A stretch of 64,000 nt of DNA from Comamonas sp. lk (GTDB lineage: Bacteria; Pseudomonadota; Gammaproteobacteria; Burkholderiales; Burkholderiaceae_C): NCBI RefSeq assembly GCF_900564145.1, contig NZ_UOOB01000001.1, forward strand, positions 1,924,754 through 1,988,753. The letters run 5' to 3'. The position numbers and the translations under genes were made by a program. Under the pieces are notes generated by a model that saw only the letters and a program-made list of their open reading frames with translations, made no database searches and was not told the DNA's origin. Below, piece after piece: positions 1 through 7,664 of this stretch. Each line of letters begins with the position of its first letter. Position 1 is the stretch's first letter.

Positions 1-654
1 GACCCTGCCCACGACAAGGCGCTTCGTATGGCTATGCAACCAAGTGGCTTGAAGGCGCTTGTGGAAAACGCTGCAGGGTTGCGGCCGGACCTGCGCGAGG
101 CGATTCTCAAAGAAGAGGACGTTCTGGCCGGCGGTGTGGAGAAGCTTGTCGAAGTCGTGAGCCATCGTGTATTGCATGACTCTTTTGCGGGCACGAGATG
201 GAAGAAACTCTGCGCTGCTGTGTTGTTCTTCACTAGAGAGTCGTCAGTTAGCCGAACTAAGTTGAACAAGCTGCTTTTCTACACGGACTTTCTGCATTTC
301 AAGATGCATAGTGTGTCGGTTACCGGAGTTAACTACTATCGCCTGCAGTATGGTCCAGTTCCTGAGCGCTATGAACTCCTATTCGCGACGATGCGTGAGC
401 AAGGTTTAATTGACATTCAAACAGAACTCAACGGTGAGTACGTTGCTTACTGGCACAGGGCAACTAAAAGCGTCGACGTTGCTGACCTTTCTGATACTGA
501 GTGGCAGGTTGTTGCCAAGGTTCAGGCTGACTTGGGCAAGCTTTCAGCTGCGGATGTATCCGAGCTCTCACACAAGGAGCTGGCGTGGACGGCGACTCCT
601 TCCGGCCAACTAATTCCTTGGGGGACGGCGAGGGAGCTTTCGTTGAGCCTGTGA
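1..654 (+). CDS. Panacea (DUF4065, SocA-like) antitoxin-type protein, 5' partial
   Basis: The reading frame is open from base 1 and the first ATG at 28 lies inside it, so the true N-terminus, where many relatives carry a helix-turn-helix, is probably outside the window. The visible core has the features of the Panacea/DUF4065 domain: a KLNKLLFYTDFLHF helix about 75 residues in, then YYRLQYGPVPERYELLF. Panacea proteins neutralise diverse toxins in toxin-antitoxin modules, and SocA is a ClpXP adaptor. The partner toxin would be expected next to it, but nothing toxin-like follows within 1 kb, so it may lie upstream of the window. The gene sits at the edge of what looks like an integrated element. 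The family call is from motif recognition; the neutralising role is inference. Confidence 0.75.
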   Translation, partial: DPAHDKALRMAMQPSGLKALVENAAGLRPDLREAILKEEDVLAGGVEKLVEVVSHRVLHDSFAGTRWKKLCAAVLFFTRESSVSRTKLNKLLFYTDFLHFKMHSVSVTGVNYYRLQYGPVPERYELLFATMREQGLIDIQTELNGEYVAYWHRATKSVDVADLSDTEWQVVAKVQADLGKLSAADVSELSHKELAWTATPSGQLIPWGTARELSLSL

Positions 655-1000
655 TGCGCAAACTCACATCTTGATCTGTTCATATTGCCAAGGTGCGCCG
701 CACCGAGCGGTCAGAGTGTCGCTATCTAAGATGCCGACTACGAGGCAGAGGAGGGTGGCAGCGAGCATGCGTAAATGGATGGAATTCGAGCGGTAATCAG
801 GTTGTTTGCTGAGTGGTTCAAATGGTTTCAATTAGATACATATATCACTCGGTCGCATGCATTTGACGCTCGTATTTCAGCAATAAAACCACGGACGCGA
901 TGCTAACGGAAGTACTAGCGGTGTCCTGTCGTGTGGTGTGTGGGGTGCAAAATCGCACCGATTTCGCACCGATGCTCCAGTAACCGCATGGAATAAGGCG
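655..1000. other. Intergenic stretch with a short direct repeat
   Basis: No convincing gene is seen here. It is more A+T-rich than its surroundings. A 10-base word, TCGCACCGAT, occurs twice at 953-962 and 964-973 (11-bp period), just before a tmRNA-like 3' end. Such short repeats next to an attachment site can be integrase arm sites, but that is only a suggestion. Confidence 0.4.
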
Positions 1001-1033
1001 CGGACGCGGGTTCAATTCCCGCCAGCACCACTA
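1001..1033 (+). other. tmRNA-like 3' end fragment, candidate att site
   Basis: The segment has a T-arm (GCGGG 1006-1010, loop TTCAATT, CCCGC 1018-1022) preceded by GGAC and followed by CAGCACCA, which matches the conserved 3' terminus of ssrA (tmRNA). The rest of a tmRNA (tag-peptide frame, pseudoknots, 5' acceptor strand) is not present in the preceding kilobase. The 3' end of ssrA is a well-known target of tyrosine integrases, and integration leaves such a duplicated end. A truncated integrase lies 255 bases downstream. It could instead be a tRNA remnant. Confidence 0.55.
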
Positions 1034-1043
1034 TGACGTCCAA

Positions 1044-1077
1044 GGGCGTTCACTGAAGTCCAGTGAACGCCCTTTTT
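1044..1077 (+). terminator. Intrinsic terminator after the tmRNA-like end
   Basis: A perfect 12-bp stem (GGGCGTTCACTG at 1044-1055, loop 1056-1060, complementary arm 1061-1072) is followed by five T residues at 1073-1077. Confidence 0.85.
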
Positions 1078-1287
1078 CTTTGGTAAATCAATGACTTGCC
1101 TTCCGTAATCGTCCGTCAAGGTTCATGGGCATCCGAGGTGAAGTGGGGGTGCAACTCGCCAAAATCCTATACTTTGGCTGAGTTGTACCCCCACATTCAG
1201 CCAAAACCCAGCAACCCATGCGTTGTACCCCCGCCCAGGGGCTGAGAGAGGGGATATTTCCCCCATCCTTGAAGGCTTACCCTATGC

Positions 1288-1590
1288 ATGACCGATGCCC
1301 ACTGCCGCATGCGATATGCCCACCTGATCGCAAGCAGGCGCGCTTCCGATGCTGGCGGGCTATACCTGCATGTGAGCCCCAGCGGCTCCAAGCGCTGGTT
1401 CAACAAGTACCGTACCGATGGAAAAGAAAAGCAGCTTGCTTTGGGCCGTTACCCTGCCGTGGGGCTGACGGTGGCCCGCAAAGCGCGTGATGTCGCCAAG
1501 CTTCAGCGTGCAGATGGCAGCGGCACGCAAGCTGGAAAAGCTCTGAATCGACCCGGGTTCAGCAACGTAGTCAAGCAGTTGGGTGGCTGA
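1288..1590 (+). pseudogene. Truncated P4-type tyrosine integrase (arm-binding domain only)
   Basis: About 100 codons remain. Residues roughly 22-67 read DAGGLYLHVSPSG, then a KYRTDGKEKQLALGRYPAVGLTVAR-type stretch, which is the DUF4102 arm-type DNA-binding domain at the N-terminus of P4-like integrases. A normal integrase of this family is about 400 residues, with a catalytic domain carrying R-H-R-Y. All of that is missing, and the frame ends in unrelated sequence. The gene is therefore a remnant. Its position beside a tmRNA-like end supports past integration of a genomic island here. The start is uncertain because the beginning is also degraded. Confidence 0.75.
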
Positions 1591-1600
1591 GAAAACAAAA

Positions 1601-1623
1601 GCCCGCTAGGTTCGCCTGCGGGC
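1601..1623 (+). terminator. Hairpin after the integrase remnant
   Basis: A 6-bp GC stem (GCCCGC 1601-1606 with GCGGGC 1618-1623) is followed by a T-rich but interrupted tail (ATTGTTGATTTT). It is a weak terminator candidate. Confidence 0.4.
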
Positions 1624-1765
1624 ATTGTTGATTTTGCTATGAGCGAGTTGGTTGTGTACTGGATGCGTGAACATACTGTGAATTTATTCAGATGTGGTAG
1701 AATGCCCTTGTCGGGGATAGCGGCAGGCGCCTAGGAATGGTGGCCAGCCCCCCGACGCGAAATAT

Positions 1766-1842
<77 letters not shown>

Positions 1843-1847
1843 AAAGG

Positions 1848-1879
1848 AAAGCCTTGGTCGGAAACGACCAGGGCTTTTT
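1848..1879 (+). terminator. Intrinsic terminator of tRNA-fMet
   Basis: A 13-bp stem with one G-U pair (AAAGCCTTGGTCG at 1848-1860, GAAA loop, complementary arm 1865-1877) runs into a T tract ending at 1879. Confidence 0.85.
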
Positions 1880-1942
1880 CATTGTGCTGAGTGCCTAAAT
1901 CGCTTTGGGTGCGGGAAATTTGCACTAAAATCTCAATTCTCT

Positions 1943-2019
1943 AGGGGAGTCGCCAAGCTGGTTAAGGCACCGGATTTTGATTCCGGCATGCGAAGGTTCG
2001 AATCCTTCTTCCCCTGCCA
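1943..2019 (+). tRNA. tRNA-Gln (TTG)
   Basis: A 77-base cloverleaf with encoded CCA. The anticodon stem CCGGA/TCCGG encloses the loop TTTTGAT (anticodon TTG, reading CAA/CAG). The T-arm is GAAGG/CCTTC around TTCGAAT. The acceptor pairs A1-T72 through G7-T66 (one wobble). A possible -10 box TAAAAT lies at 1926-1931. Confidence 0.95.
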
Positions 2020-2035
2020 ACACCACATTTCAAAG

Positions 2036-2065
2036 CCTCGATCGCTCACGCAGTCGAGGATTTTT
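2036..2065 (+). terminator. Terminator-like hairpin after tRNA-Gln
   Basis: CCTCGA at 2036-2041 pairs with TCGAGG at 2054-2059, followed by A and five T residues (2061-2065). Confidence 0.6.
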
Positions 2066-2157
2066 GCCATCTGGCTGTCATATTTCGCAGGCAAGATGCA
2101 AAGCGCTGGGTCTGGTTGTAGCACTGAAAGATGGCTTAACCCCTGGCGCGAATTCCG

Positions 2158-2187
2158 AAGCCCTGGCCTAAACTGCCGGGGCTTTTT
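2158..2187 (+). terminator. Second intrinsic terminator
   Basis: A 10-bp stem with one G-U pair (AAGCCCTGGC at 2158-2167, arm GCCGGGGCTT at 2175-2184) with T residues to 2187. No gene is recognised between this and the previous terminator, so it may belong to a lost gene or tRNA. Confidence 0.65.
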
Positions 2188-2389
2188 CGTTTGTCTCCTG
2201 TTAGCCGCAAGCTGACCACTGCCGTCCTGGTCCGTCTTGGTGGCTTTTTTGTTTCTGCCGCGACCGTGCACGCCCGACGATCACGCACATTGCCATTGGG
2301 GCGGATGACTCGGGACGGCACCTCATTGAAAGACCCATTTGCTCAAGATCGAGGTGATGCAGCGTCCGGGCGAGGCGGGCAATGCTTCT

Positions 2390-2760
2390 GTGCCCAGCAA
2401 GCCTTGTCGTTATCGCTGCTGCAACACGCTATCGCGTTCGCCGTCGGGGTTTTGCGATGAGCACCAATCCGAAGTCAGTGGGTGGAATCGATGGGGTCGA
2501 GGCACTGCCAAAGCGCGGGGCTATGACTGGGCAAAAAATTCGAGACTGGGTCATGCAGCGAGATTCCGGCTTGTGCCAACCATGCGCTAAGTCAGGCGCT
2601 GTGTCAGCGGGCCAAGAGGTCAATTACATTGACCCAAAGGCCCAAGTCAAGCGACCGGGCTGGACCGGCGAGCAAATGGATGCAAGAGAAAACCTTCAAG
2701 CAATCTGCAGGGCTTGTCACGCTGCCAAAGCGGCGCGGGAGACGCGAGGGCTGCTTGCCC
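2390..2760 (+). pseudogene. HNH endonuclease, frameshifted and degraded
   Basis: Two frames together give a phage-type HNH endonuclease. From GTG 2390 the first frame reads MPSKPCRYRCCNTL, then GFCDEHQ and TAKARGYDWAK. The downstream half continues one frame over with IRDWVMQRDSGLCQPC, later NLQAICRACHAAKAARE. The switch lies at the A6 run at about 2534-2539. Besides the frameshift, the catalytic His-His region that is normally VDHI reads VNYI, so the active site is also lost. Such genes usually sit near phage terminase genes, which are absent here. It is probably a decayed prophage remnant. The 3' boundary is approximate. Confidence 0.7.
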
Positions 2761-2835
2761 ACCTCTGTCCTGATCGCCTCAGCCAGGGACTCAACGCGGC
2801 GGGTCGTGCGTTTACCAAGCGGAGCATCCAGCTCG

Positions 2836-2881
2836 CAGAGTGCTTCGGAGTGGCGTCGCATTCTGTAAAAACCGTCTTTTG
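2836..2881 (+). repeat. 46-bp direct repeat, copy 1 (upstream of lipoprotein 1)
   Basis: Matches 4899-4944 with two mismatches; the last 36 bases (2846-2881) are identical. It opens a longer diverged duplication that ends with the lipoprotein gene. A TTGACA-like -35 box at 2879-2884 sits at its right edge. Confidence 0.85.
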
Positions 2882-3097
2882 ACACGAGTCTTCCAACATT
2901 TGAAGATCTCTTCGTCAGCTCTCGCTGGCGTGGTGAATGATCATGTTTTTAAACATCGGGTGCACGAAAACGTGGCGCCTGTTTCAAAGCGGGAGGGTAT
3001 GTGAATTGGTTTGTCGGTGGAGAAATGGAACATCGACTTACATGTTCTTGTGCTGATAGGACTAGCGTGCGAGGCTCCACTCATTGAAGGAGTTGCT

Positions 3098-3310
3098 ATG
3101 AAAGTGCTACTTTTAATTGCTGTAGTTGCTGGTGCTCTGGCTGGATGTGCGATGCCTGCGCGTGATTCAGGGCGCGCGCCAGATCAAGGTGCAAGTCAGA
3201 CTATGGGCGCAATGGATAGGGATGGCGATCGCTGGATGTATGACGGTCAGGGCGGTATGCGCTCTTGGGCTGGCGGGGATGCCCCCTTCTTCGGTGCCCG
3301 CAACAGGTAG
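3098..3310 (+). CDS. Small lipoprotein, paralogue 1
   Basis: A 70-residue protein with a lipoprotein signal (MKVLLLIAVVAGALAGC, lipobox ALAGC, modified Cys at position 17). The rest is a short polar Gly/Asp-rich tail containing QTMG and SWAGGD. ATG 3098 is chosen because it follows a TGAAGGAG ribosome site at 3085-3092 and starts the signal peptide exactly. It is a paralogue of the gene at 5161-5385, sharing signal peptide, QTMG and WAGGD motifs. The upstream 250 bases are also similar. No function is recognised; export to the envelope is the only safe statement. Confidence 0.75.
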   Translation: MKVLLLIAVVAGALAGCAMPARDSGRAPDQGASQTMGAMDRDGDRWMYDGQGGMRSWAGGDAPFFGARNR

Positions 3311-3584
3311 GCGCACATCTGCGCAATCGAGCGGCATACTGCTGCTACATACTACGGACCATCAAGGCTTTGCCTTGAGGCATTGAACAGTCTTTCATCC
3401 AGCCATTCTGCGTGCATGCCGGGACAAGCAAAGGCATCACGTAGAGTGGTGCGTGCGGGAATCGGGTCTAAGGCTCGTGGGTCTAGGTGTACTGAGCCAG
3501 AGCAACAGCAGCGATAAGGTGGCGATTGATTGCCACCGATCTTTCAAAATGAGCCTCGTGGGGGCACTTCGTGAAATTGGTAAA
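3311..3584. other. Intergenic stretch between lipoprotein 1 and the IS element
   Basis: No gene is seen. A short hairpin (TCAAGGC, TTT loop, GCCTTGA at about 3361-3377) without a T tract could end the lipoprotein transcript. The final AAA (3582-3584) is one copy of the IS target duplication. Confidence 0.4.
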
Positions 3585-3602
3585 TGAATCGACCAGATTT
3601 TT

Positions 3603-4484
3603 TTAGATAGCTGCCAGCCTCACGGAATTACGTCTCTCAAACTCTATTGGAGACAGACCATCAGCAGACGAATGTCTGCGAATGGGGTTGTAGAACATTT
3701 CGATGTAGCTGAAGACATCGCTGTGCGCCTCTTGCCTCGTAGGATAGGTTTTTCTGCGGATGCGCTCCCGCTTAAGCAACTGAAAAAAACTTTCAGCAAC
3801 TGCGTTGTCGTGACAGTTTCCTCGCCTGCTCATACTCGATTGCAGGTTGTGGCTAGCAAGGAAGCGCTGCCATTCATGGCTTGTAAATTGGCAGCCTTGG
3901 TCAGAGTGCACGGTCACGGTATTGCATGGTCTTCTACGCCAGAGCGCCATATGCAATGCATCCAAGGGCAGCTGGGTATCAATGCGGCTACCTGTTGCCC
4001 AGCCAACAACTTGGCGTGAGAACAGGTCAATTACCGTTGCCAGGTACAGCCACCCCTCATGAGTGCTGATATAGGTGATATCAGTCACCCAGACTTTGTT
4101 CGGAGCATGCACGGTGAACTGCTGCGATAGTAAGTTGGGAGCCACGACTGCTGGAGCACCTCCTCGCACACGAGGGCGTCGTCCGTAGCCTCGCTGAGCC
4201 TTTAATCCCTCACAGCGCAGCAGTCTTGCTACCCGGTGCCTGCTGCAGGTCTCGCCTAAGTCACGCATGTCCAATGTCAACTTGCGGTAGCCATATACGC
4301 CACCGCTTTCTAGCCATGCCTGCTTTAGAAGGCCCAATAGACGCTGGTCATCGGCCGCACGTTGACTGAGCGGCCGAACCCTCCAAGCGTAGTAACCACT
4401 GGGGTGCAATTGCAGCACCCGGCACATGCGCACAACGCTGTAAATCAACTGGTGCTTGGCAATGAAGGCGTACTTCAGTCGCAC
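3603..4484 (-). CDS. IS3-family transposase OrfB (DDE catalytic subunit)
   Basis: A 293-residue integrase-core protein. The N-terminal HTH_21 part includes YSVVRMCRVLQLHPSGYYAW. The rve catalytic core then shows the first Asp in WVTDITYI, the second in HSDQGCQFTS, and the Glu in SRRGNCHDNAVAESFF, giving an intact D-D-E triad. It is normally made as an OrfAB fusion by -1 frameshifting from orfA at the A7 run at 4508-4514, read as A AAA AAA G in the orfA frame. The listed ORF start is only the first in-frame start after the overlap. The fusion excises and inserts the element. Confidence 0.93.
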   Translation of the reverse strand: MRLKYAFIAKHQLIYSVVRMCRVLQLHPSGYYAWRVRPLSQRAADDQRLLGLLKQAWLESGGVYGYRKLTLDMRDLGETCSRHRVARLLRCEGLKAQRGYGRRPRVRGGAPAVVAPNLLSQQFTVHAPNKVWVTDITYISTHEGWLYLATVIDLFSRQVVGWATGSRIDTQLPLDALHMALWRRRPCNTVTVHSDQGCQFTSHEWQRFLASHNLQSSMSRRGNCHDNAVAESFFQLLKRERIRRKTYPTRQEAHSDVFSYIEMFYNPIRRHSSADGLSPIEFERRNSVRLAAI

Positions 4485-4753
4485 TGGCGAGCGAAGTACG
4501 CCGCCGCTTTTTTTAGGATGTCACGCTCCTCGGTGACCCTTTTGAGTTCTGCTTTGATACGGCGTAATTCTTCGCTTTGACTGACTTGCTCCTGCCGCTG
4601 AGCTGCGGGGATTTGCTGCAGTCGAATCCACTTATACAGACTATGCGTGCTCACGCCTAAACGGCGTGAGACGTCGGCTGCGCTGTGGCCGTGTTCCAAG
4701 ATTTGCTTGACGGCCTCAATCCTGAATTCTTCTGGGTAGCGTTGTGCGTTCAT
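4475..4753 (-). CDS. IS3-family transposase OrfA (DNA-binding subunit)
   Basis: A 92-residue HTH_Tnp_1 protein (RYPEEFRIEAVKQIL, then the helix-turn-helix SAADVSRRLGVSTHSLYKW), ending in a leucine-zipper-like segment (LRRIKAELKRVTEERDILKK). It binds the inverted repeats and regulates transposition. The slippery A7 run lies at codons 80-82, just before the stop, and overlaps orfB, so a -1 shift yields the full transposase. Confidence 0.92.
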   Translation of the reverse strand: MNAQRYPEEFRIEAVKQILEHGHSAADVSRRLGVSTHSLYKWIRLQQIPAAQRQEQVSQSEELRRIKAELKRVTEERDILKKAAAYFARQCD

Positions 4754-4898
4754 ATGGACTCCTATTTGAACGGAAATAGGAGGCTGTGAACTATCTACAA
4801 AAAGTTGGTCGATTCAAAACATGACGCGCGTCTTCATTGGCTGGCCGTCAATTCAGCCTGTGGCCCATGCTCTTCGCCACGAGGCAAAGCCCAGCCTA

Positions 4899-4944
4899 CA
4901 GAGCGCTCCGGAGTGGCGTCGCATTCTGTAAAAACCGTCTTTTG
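4899..4944 (+). repeat. 46-bp direct repeat, copy 2 (upstream of lipoprotein 2)
   Basis: Second copy of the repeat at 2836-2881; positions 4909-4944 are identical to 2846-2881. It likewise precedes the paralogous lipoprotein gene by about 220 bases. Confidence 0.85.
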
Positions 4945-5160
4945 TAGCGAATTTTTCTACAACTGCGGATGGCGCTGTCTGCTCTCGACGACGAGTTAAA
5001 GGATCAGGTTATTAACTATCGGGTCTTCGAAAAAACCAAGCCTGCTTTAAAGCGGGCGGATAGGCGAATTGGTGCGTCGGTGGCGGAATAGAACATCGAT
5101 TTACACACTCCTTCCTCGGTAGGGCTAGCGTGCTTGACTCCACTCATTGAAGGAGTTGCC

Positions 5161-5385
5161 ATGAAAGCGCTACTTTTAATTGCTGCGGTTGCTGGTGCAC
5201 TGTCGGGGTGTGCGATGTCATCGCATGATCTCGGGCGCAATACAGATCGAAGTGTCAGCCAGACTATGGGAAACAATGATATGAGCCGTGAATGGGGACG
5301 TGGGGCGTATGAAGGTAAAGGTGGTACGCAGTCCTGGGCTGGCGGGGACGACACTTCTGCAGGTCTTGGCTGGCGACATGATTAG
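5161..5385 (+). CDS. Small lipoprotein, paralogue 2
   Basis: A 74-residue lipoprotein (MKALLLIAAVAGALSGC, lipobox ALSGC, modified Cys at 17) with the same QTMG and SWAGGD motifs as the gene at 3098. A TGAAGGAG ribosome site is at the same distance from ATG 5161. The signal peptide and ribosome site are nearly identical between the paralogues, while the mature part has diverged, mainly in the middle. Function is unknown. The cassette arrangement (repeat, diverged leader, lipoprotein) is duplicated as a whole, with the IS3 element between the copies. Confidence 0.75.
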   Translation: MKALLLIAAVAGALSGCAMSSHDLGRNTDRSVSQTMGNNDMSREWGRGAYEGKGGTQSWAGGDDTSAGLGWRHD

Positions 5386-5536
5386 GAAGGAAGAGCCTCA
5401 TCTGGTGCAGCTAATTGGCATGCGTGCTGGATCGGTTCGTTCGGCTTTGCCCAGGCTGAGATGCCAATTTTGTGGCTCGTTTTAGAACGACAGGCTTGTG
5501 TACGATGCTCAAAGGCGGACAGCTGAAATTTTTGGT

Positions 5537-6304
5537 TCAGTCCAGTTCCTGCACTCCGCCGCCCGAGACGGTGAGGATTTGCCCGCTGACCCAACTCGCA
5601 GCGGGTGAGCACAAGAACAGTGCTGCATTGGCAATGTCTTGCGGTTCGCCCAGACGCTGGATGGGGGTGTGCAGCAGCATGGCTTTCAGGATGTCATTGT
5701 TGAGCACGGATTCCAATGCATCGGTGCGTGTGGCGCCGGGGGCGATGCCGTTGACGCGGATGCCCATGGGGCCCAGATCAAACGCGATATTGCGGATCAG
5801 GTGGTTGGCCGCGGCTTTCGATGCACCATAGGCCGCCATGCGCCGGTTTTTGTTCTCGCCTGCCATGGAGGTAATGGCCAGCATGGCTCCGCCGCCGGCC
5901 TTTTCCATCTCAGGGGCTGCCAATTGGGCCAGCCGGAACATGGAGAACACGTTCAGATCGAAGGCTCGCCGAAACTCCAGCATAGACATGTCAAATGGTT
6001 TGGGACCACCGCCGCCAGCATTGCTGACCAAGAGGGTCAGCTTGCCAAAGCGCTTTGTTGTCTGTGCAATCAGCTGCTCCAGCTCTTCTTCTCGCGTTAC
6101 ATCGCAGGCCATGGCTGCTGCATGTCCGCCCCGGGCTTCGATGCCTTGTGCGACTGCAGTGGCTGCCGCGAGGTTCAAATCGCTGACCATCACGGCAGCA
6201 CCGGCGGTGGCAAAGGTTTCAGCGATGGCTCGGCCTATGCCGGCGCCTGCGCCGGTGATGACGGCGACCTGCTTGTCGAGTTGGAAGTGATCTGGCTCAT
6301 ACAT
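5537..6304 (-). CDS. hdhA: 7-alpha-hydroxysteroid dehydrogenase (SDR family)
   Basis: A 255-residue NAD(P)-dependent short-chain dehydrogenase, the same length as E. coli HdhA and aligning with it without gaps as far as I recall that sequence. Visible are the cofactor motif TGAGAGIG, then NAGGGGPKPFD, the catalytic ITSMAGENKN serine and YGASKAA tyrosine/lysine, and the C-terminus ASWVSGQILTVSGGGVQEL. HdhA oxidises the 7-alpha-hydroxyl of bile acids such as cholate. A role in steroid or bile-salt degradation fits a Comamonas-like host. ATG 6304 is chosen over upstream in-frame starts because AAGGA lies 7 bases before it and the N-terminus matches the family. It stands alone, converging on the lipoprotein gene. 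Confidence 0.88.
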   Translation of the reverse strand: MYEPDHFQLDKQVAVITGAGAGIGRAIAETFATAGAAVMVSDLNLAAATAVAQGIEARGGHAAAMACDVTREEELEQLIAQTTKRFGKLTLLVSNAGGGGPKPFDMSMLEFRRAFDLNVFSMFRLAQLAAPEMEKAGGGAMLAITSMAGENKNRRMAAYGASKAAANHLIRNIAFDLGPMGIRVNGIAPGATRTDALESVLNNDILKAMLLHTPIQRLGEPQDIANAALFLCSPAASWVSGQILTVSGGGVQELD

Positions 6305-6449
6305 GGTGAAATCCTTTTCAGCACCTGCCGCCTGGATGGAGCGGCATGGCAAACAACGTCAGGCTGAAAAGATGGTAAACCAGTTGGCGCAGAGCCGCGT
6401 GTTTTCAGCAGGCATGGGTTTGGCGGCAGCTCTGTGAAAAGCGCGGAAC

Positions 6450-7664
6450 TCACTCGTTGAGTGAGGCCATGTGCAATCCCATGGGAGCGGTGGACTCAAA
6501 GGAGATGTCCGGATAGTGGGTCCCAGCGACATGCACCCGGTCGCGGCCGGCATTTTTTGCGCTGTAGAGAAGCTCGTCGGCCTCTTTCAACACCTTCTCC
6601 AGCTGATCTGAATCTGTGATGGGGGCGATGCCAAAGCTCATGCTCAAGTCGGGGCCTTGGGGCAGCACAGTTCTGTCGGCGCTGAGTTCGCTGCGGATGC
6701 GTTGAGCCACGCTTTCTGCATTTTGCAGATCGATGCGCGTCAGCAGAAGAACAAATTCCTCTCCTCCAAAGCGTGCAACCAGATCATGGGTGCGAAGGCA
6801 GTGTTGCAGTGTGGAGGAGACCAGCTGCAAAACCTGGTCGCCACGATGGTGGCCCCAGGCGTCGTTGATGCGTTTGAAATGATCAATGTCACCGGCCAAA
6901 ACGACCATGGGATACAGGCGCTTGTCGGCCATGCGTTGCTGGGCCGCTTCATGAAATGCCCGGCGATTGAGGATCTTCGTCAGCGCGTCATGATCACGCT
7001 CTCTGCGTAGCTGATTGATGGTTTCTCTGAGGGTGATGGCGCACATCAACACCGTGAAGAGCAGCGCGAAAAGCAGGATGCTCATCAATGTGATCAGCCA
7101 ATAAGTGGAGTGCACAAAACCCTTGGGATCGGAAAAACCCAGGAGCGAGATGAGCAGCGGCCGTGTGAAGGTGTAGGCCGTGAAAATCACGCACAGCCAG
7201 AAGAATGCCTGGTCTAGTCGCTCTTTGGAACGCTGCTTTTGAAGGGCTTCCCAAATGGGCAGCAGCAGCACCAGGCCTGTGCCTATGCTGAATGAATTCA
7301 CTCGCGCCCACATGTTTTGCTCAACCCGGCTGAAATAAAACAGTGCCGACAACGTCGCAATGCTCACCATCAGTGCGACCCGAGGGTGTATCGATACATT
7401 CCAGCGCTCTGCCCAGCTCCTGGTCAGGCACCACGAGCCCAGTAAGTACAGCGCTCCTACCAGTACCGCGTAGCGCTGGAGCACATCGGCGGAAGCGAAG
7501 CTTTGAAATCCCAAGGGAACGGCAGTCAATGAGTATGCCGAGCACTGCCAGAGAAGGAAGCGCTGTTGGCGTTGGACCAGCCAGCAAGTGCCCAGGAGAG
7601 CAGCCAAAAAAAGAATGGCGATGGACGGGGCTAGTACAAAGACATGGTCGTTTTCTATGGGCAT
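6450..7664 (-). CDS. Membrane-anchored diguanylate cyclase (GGDEF)
   Basis: A 404-residue protein. The first about 215 residues form roughly six hydrophobic segments, and the C-terminal domain (about 225-385) is GGDEF. The active-site signature is intact as GGEEF (300-304), preceded by GDIDHFKRIND for nucleotide and metal binding. An RxxD inhibitory site (RTHD, 291-294) lies five residues before GGEEF, so product inhibition by c-di-GMP is expected. The enzyme makes c-di-GMP from two GTP at the inner membrane. The signal sensed is unknown. It might influence biofilm genes such as the large adhesin at 40.8 kb, but nothing in the sequence links them. Confidence 0.9.
   Translation of the reverse strand: MPIENDHVFVLAPSIAILFLAALLGTCWLVQRQQRFLLWQCSAYSLTAVPLGFQSFASADVLQRYAVLVGALYLLGSWCLTRSWAERWNVSIHPRVALMVSIATLSALFYFSRVEQNMWARVNSFSIGTGLVLLLPIWEALQKQRSKERLDQAFFWLCVIFTAYTFTRPLLISLLGFSDPKGFVHSTYWLITLMSILLFALLFTVLMCAITLRETINQLRRERDHDALTKILNRRAFHEAAQQRMADKRLYPMVVLAGDIDHFKRINDAWGHHRGDQVLQLVSSTLQHCLRTHDLVARFGGEEFVLLLTRIDLQNAESVAQRIRSELSADRTVLPQGPDLSMSFGIAPITDSDQLEKVLKEADELLYSAKNAGRDRVHVAGTHYPDISFESTAPMGLHMASLNE

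Larger units (their letters stand above)
3585..4816 (-). mobile_element. Complete IS3-family insertion sequence
   Basis: A 1,232-bp element bounded by 26-bp imperfect inverted repeats at 3585-3610 and 4791-4816 (three mismatches), beginning TGAATCGACCA and ending in its complement, with the TG...CA tips typical of the IS3 family. AAA flanks both sides (3582-3584, 4817-4819), fitting the 3-bp target duplication of this family. It carries orfA and orfB in overlapping frames. All parts look intact, so the element may be active. Confidence 0.92.

Noticed and set aside
1001-1033. An intact tmRNA gene ending at 1033
   Set aside because: No tag-peptide frame, pseudoknots or 5' acceptor strand could be found in the preceding kilobase.
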